From NCBI GenBank assembly GCA_902479835.1, contig CABSQC010000059.1, forward strand, positions 1-6,954: a stretch of DNA of 6,954 nucleotides. Reading direction: 5' to 3'. This document shows positions 6,558 through 6,954 of the stretch, piece by piece; position 1 is the stretch's first letter, and the number at the start of each line of letters is the position of its first letter. The notes under the pieces were generated by a model that was not told the origin of the DNA, did not search any database, and worked only from the letters and a program-made list of their open reading frames with translations. A program made the translations under genes and the position numbers. This stretch comes from an uncultured Streptococcus sp. (GTDB lineage: Bacteria; Bacillota; Bacilli; Lactobacillales; Streptococcaceae).

Positions 6558-6624
6558 GGGAAGGACCGGAATCGAACCGGCGACCCGCGCATACAACGCT
6601 GCTCTACCTCTGAGCTACCTTCCC
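6557..6624 (-). tRNA. tRNA-like gene with shortened anticodon arm, specificity unassigned
   Basis: The acceptor stem GGGAAGG/CCTTCCC is perfect (6618-6624 with 6558-6564). The D arm GCTC/GAGC and a T arm GCCGG/CCGGT with loop TTCGATT are normal, and a GGGTC variable loop can be placed. Between D and T arms there are 19 bases instead of the usual 23, because the anticodon arm is 4 nt short. Only a 3-bp stem GCG/CGC with the loop TTGTATG remains. Read that way the anticodon would be GTA (Tyr), but a T at position 37 and the 3-bp stem make this unsafe. It could be a degenerate tRNA or a sequence or assembly error. No CCA is encoded, and its discriminator base coincides with position 1 of the next tRNA. 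Confidence 0.6.
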
Positions 6625-6673
6625 GGTACAGAGCCCCTCCACGCACCGCGGCATACGCCACGGCAAGGCCGCG

Positions 6674-6712
6674 CGCACCGGGCCGGTCGGAAACCGGCGC
6701 CGTTGCGGTGCG
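6674..6712. repeat. Nested GC-rich inverted repeat
   Basis: An outer perfect 7-bp inverted repeat (CGCACCG at 6674-6680, CGGTGCG at 6706-6712) encloses an inner perfect 6-bp hairpin (GCCGGT/ACCGGC, 6682-6698, 5-nt loop). There is no T-tract on either side, so it is not a typical intrinsic terminator. Confidence 0.5.
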
Positions 6713-6735
6713 TTTCATCGGGTGCTGCCAATCGC

Positions 6736-6776
6736 CGCCCGTCTCCGGGCGACAATCCGTTCGGGCGCGAACGCCC
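6736..6776. repeat. Two adjacent GC-rich tetraloop hairpins
   Basis: Hairpin one has a perfect 6-bp stem CGCCCG/CGGGCG with loop TCTC (6736-6751). Hairpin two, 11 bases on, has a 5-bp stem GGGCG/CGCCC with loop CGAA (6763-6776). Neither has a T-tract. Such stems arise readily by chance in GC-rich DNA, so function is open. Confidence 0.45.
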
Positions 6777-6954
6777 ATGTCGTTTGTTTCGCGCACGCGC
6801 CGCCCGCGCCGAAGCACCGGGGCACAGCGTGGTTCACGCCTCGACGGCTTATCCCCTTCGTCTCGGATGCTTCGGGGGTGTGCGCGAATGCTTGTTTTGC
6901 AGCGGTTTTCCAGCAGATCCTTTGCCGACGCGCGAAACGAAAACGCCCCCGGAG

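Larger units (their letters stand above)
6625..6954. other. GC-rich segment without recognisable genes, foreign to the rest of the window
   Basis: These 330 bases are markedly GC-rich, unlike everything left of 6480. Open frames cross it, for example a minus-strand frame at 6548-6817, but their translations are Arg/Ala-rich, match no family I know, and one runs straight into the tRNA-like gene, so I do not call a CDS. It holds several GC hairpins. The style resembles intergenic DNA beside tRNA genes in a high-GC organism such as an actinobacterium, but that assignment is a guess. Confidence 0.7.

Noticed and set aside
6548..6817. Minus-strand frame of 89 codons in the GC-rich end
   Set aside because: Its C-terminal third is a translation of the tRNA-like gene, the rest is Arg/Ala/Gly-rich low-complexity sequence, and no ribosome binding site or family motif is visible.
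6485..6954. Integrative element inserted in tRNA-Thr
   Set aside because: No integrase, no attachment-site duplication and no other mobile gene is visible in the short segment, and the tRNA is damaged at its 5' end rather than restored at its 3' end. A chimeric join explains more.
1..6954. CRISPR array, insertion sequence or prophage genes
   Set aside because: No regularly spaced direct repeats, transposase or phage gene, or terminal inverted repeats were found on either strand.

Overview
The left 6.5 kb look like the chromosome of a low-to-moderate-GC Firmicute, most probably Streptococcus. The gene order ybeY-dgkA-era-fpg, the near-pneumococcal look of the YbeY and DgkA proteins, strong AAGGAG ribosome binding sites and T-tailed hairpin terminators all fit. 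Every gene is read on the minus strand, so transcription runs right to left. The species cannot be fixed from the sequence alone.

The transcription order is as follows. A tRNA gene of Thr(GGU) type with its own terminator lies at 6441-6557. A promoter near 6361-6389 then drives a leader region (6117-6329) made of a 23-codon peptide ORF and two intrinsic-terminator hairpins. This is followed by two half-transporter genes (4366-6090 and 2628-4364) that form a heterodimeric ABC multidrug exporter of the PatAB/BmrCD/LmrCD type. The exporter operon ends at a terminator (2566-2602). An extended -10 promoter directly behind it starts the housekeeping operon ybeY (rRNA maturation and quality control), dgkA (undecaprenol/diacylglycerol kinase), era (ribosome-assembly GTPase) and fpg/mutM (8-oxoguanine DNA glycosylase, cut by the left edge of the window).

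The most interesting system is the leader of the exporter operon. The 3' arm and T-tail of terminator 1 can pair over 17 base pairs with the 5' arm of terminator 2 and its upstream flank. This pairing would dismantle both terminators at once. The leader peptide stop codon lies only 10 nt before the 5' arm of terminator 1, so a ribosome slowed at the end of the leader would mask that arm and favour the antiterminator. This is the logic of ribosome-mediated attenuation, and it would couple inhibition of translation to synthesis of the efflux pump.

The right end (about 6558-6954) is very different. It is strongly GC-rich and has no convincing coding sequence, several GC hairpins and a tRNA-like gene that is 4 nt short in its anticodon arm. 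The tRNA-Thr between the two halves has a 5' acceptor strand that does not match its 3' acceptor strand. The simplest reading is a chimeric join, inside a conserved tRNA sequence, between a Streptococcus replicon and a high-GC genome (perhaps an actinobacterium). A real rearrangement is less likely but cannot be excluded.
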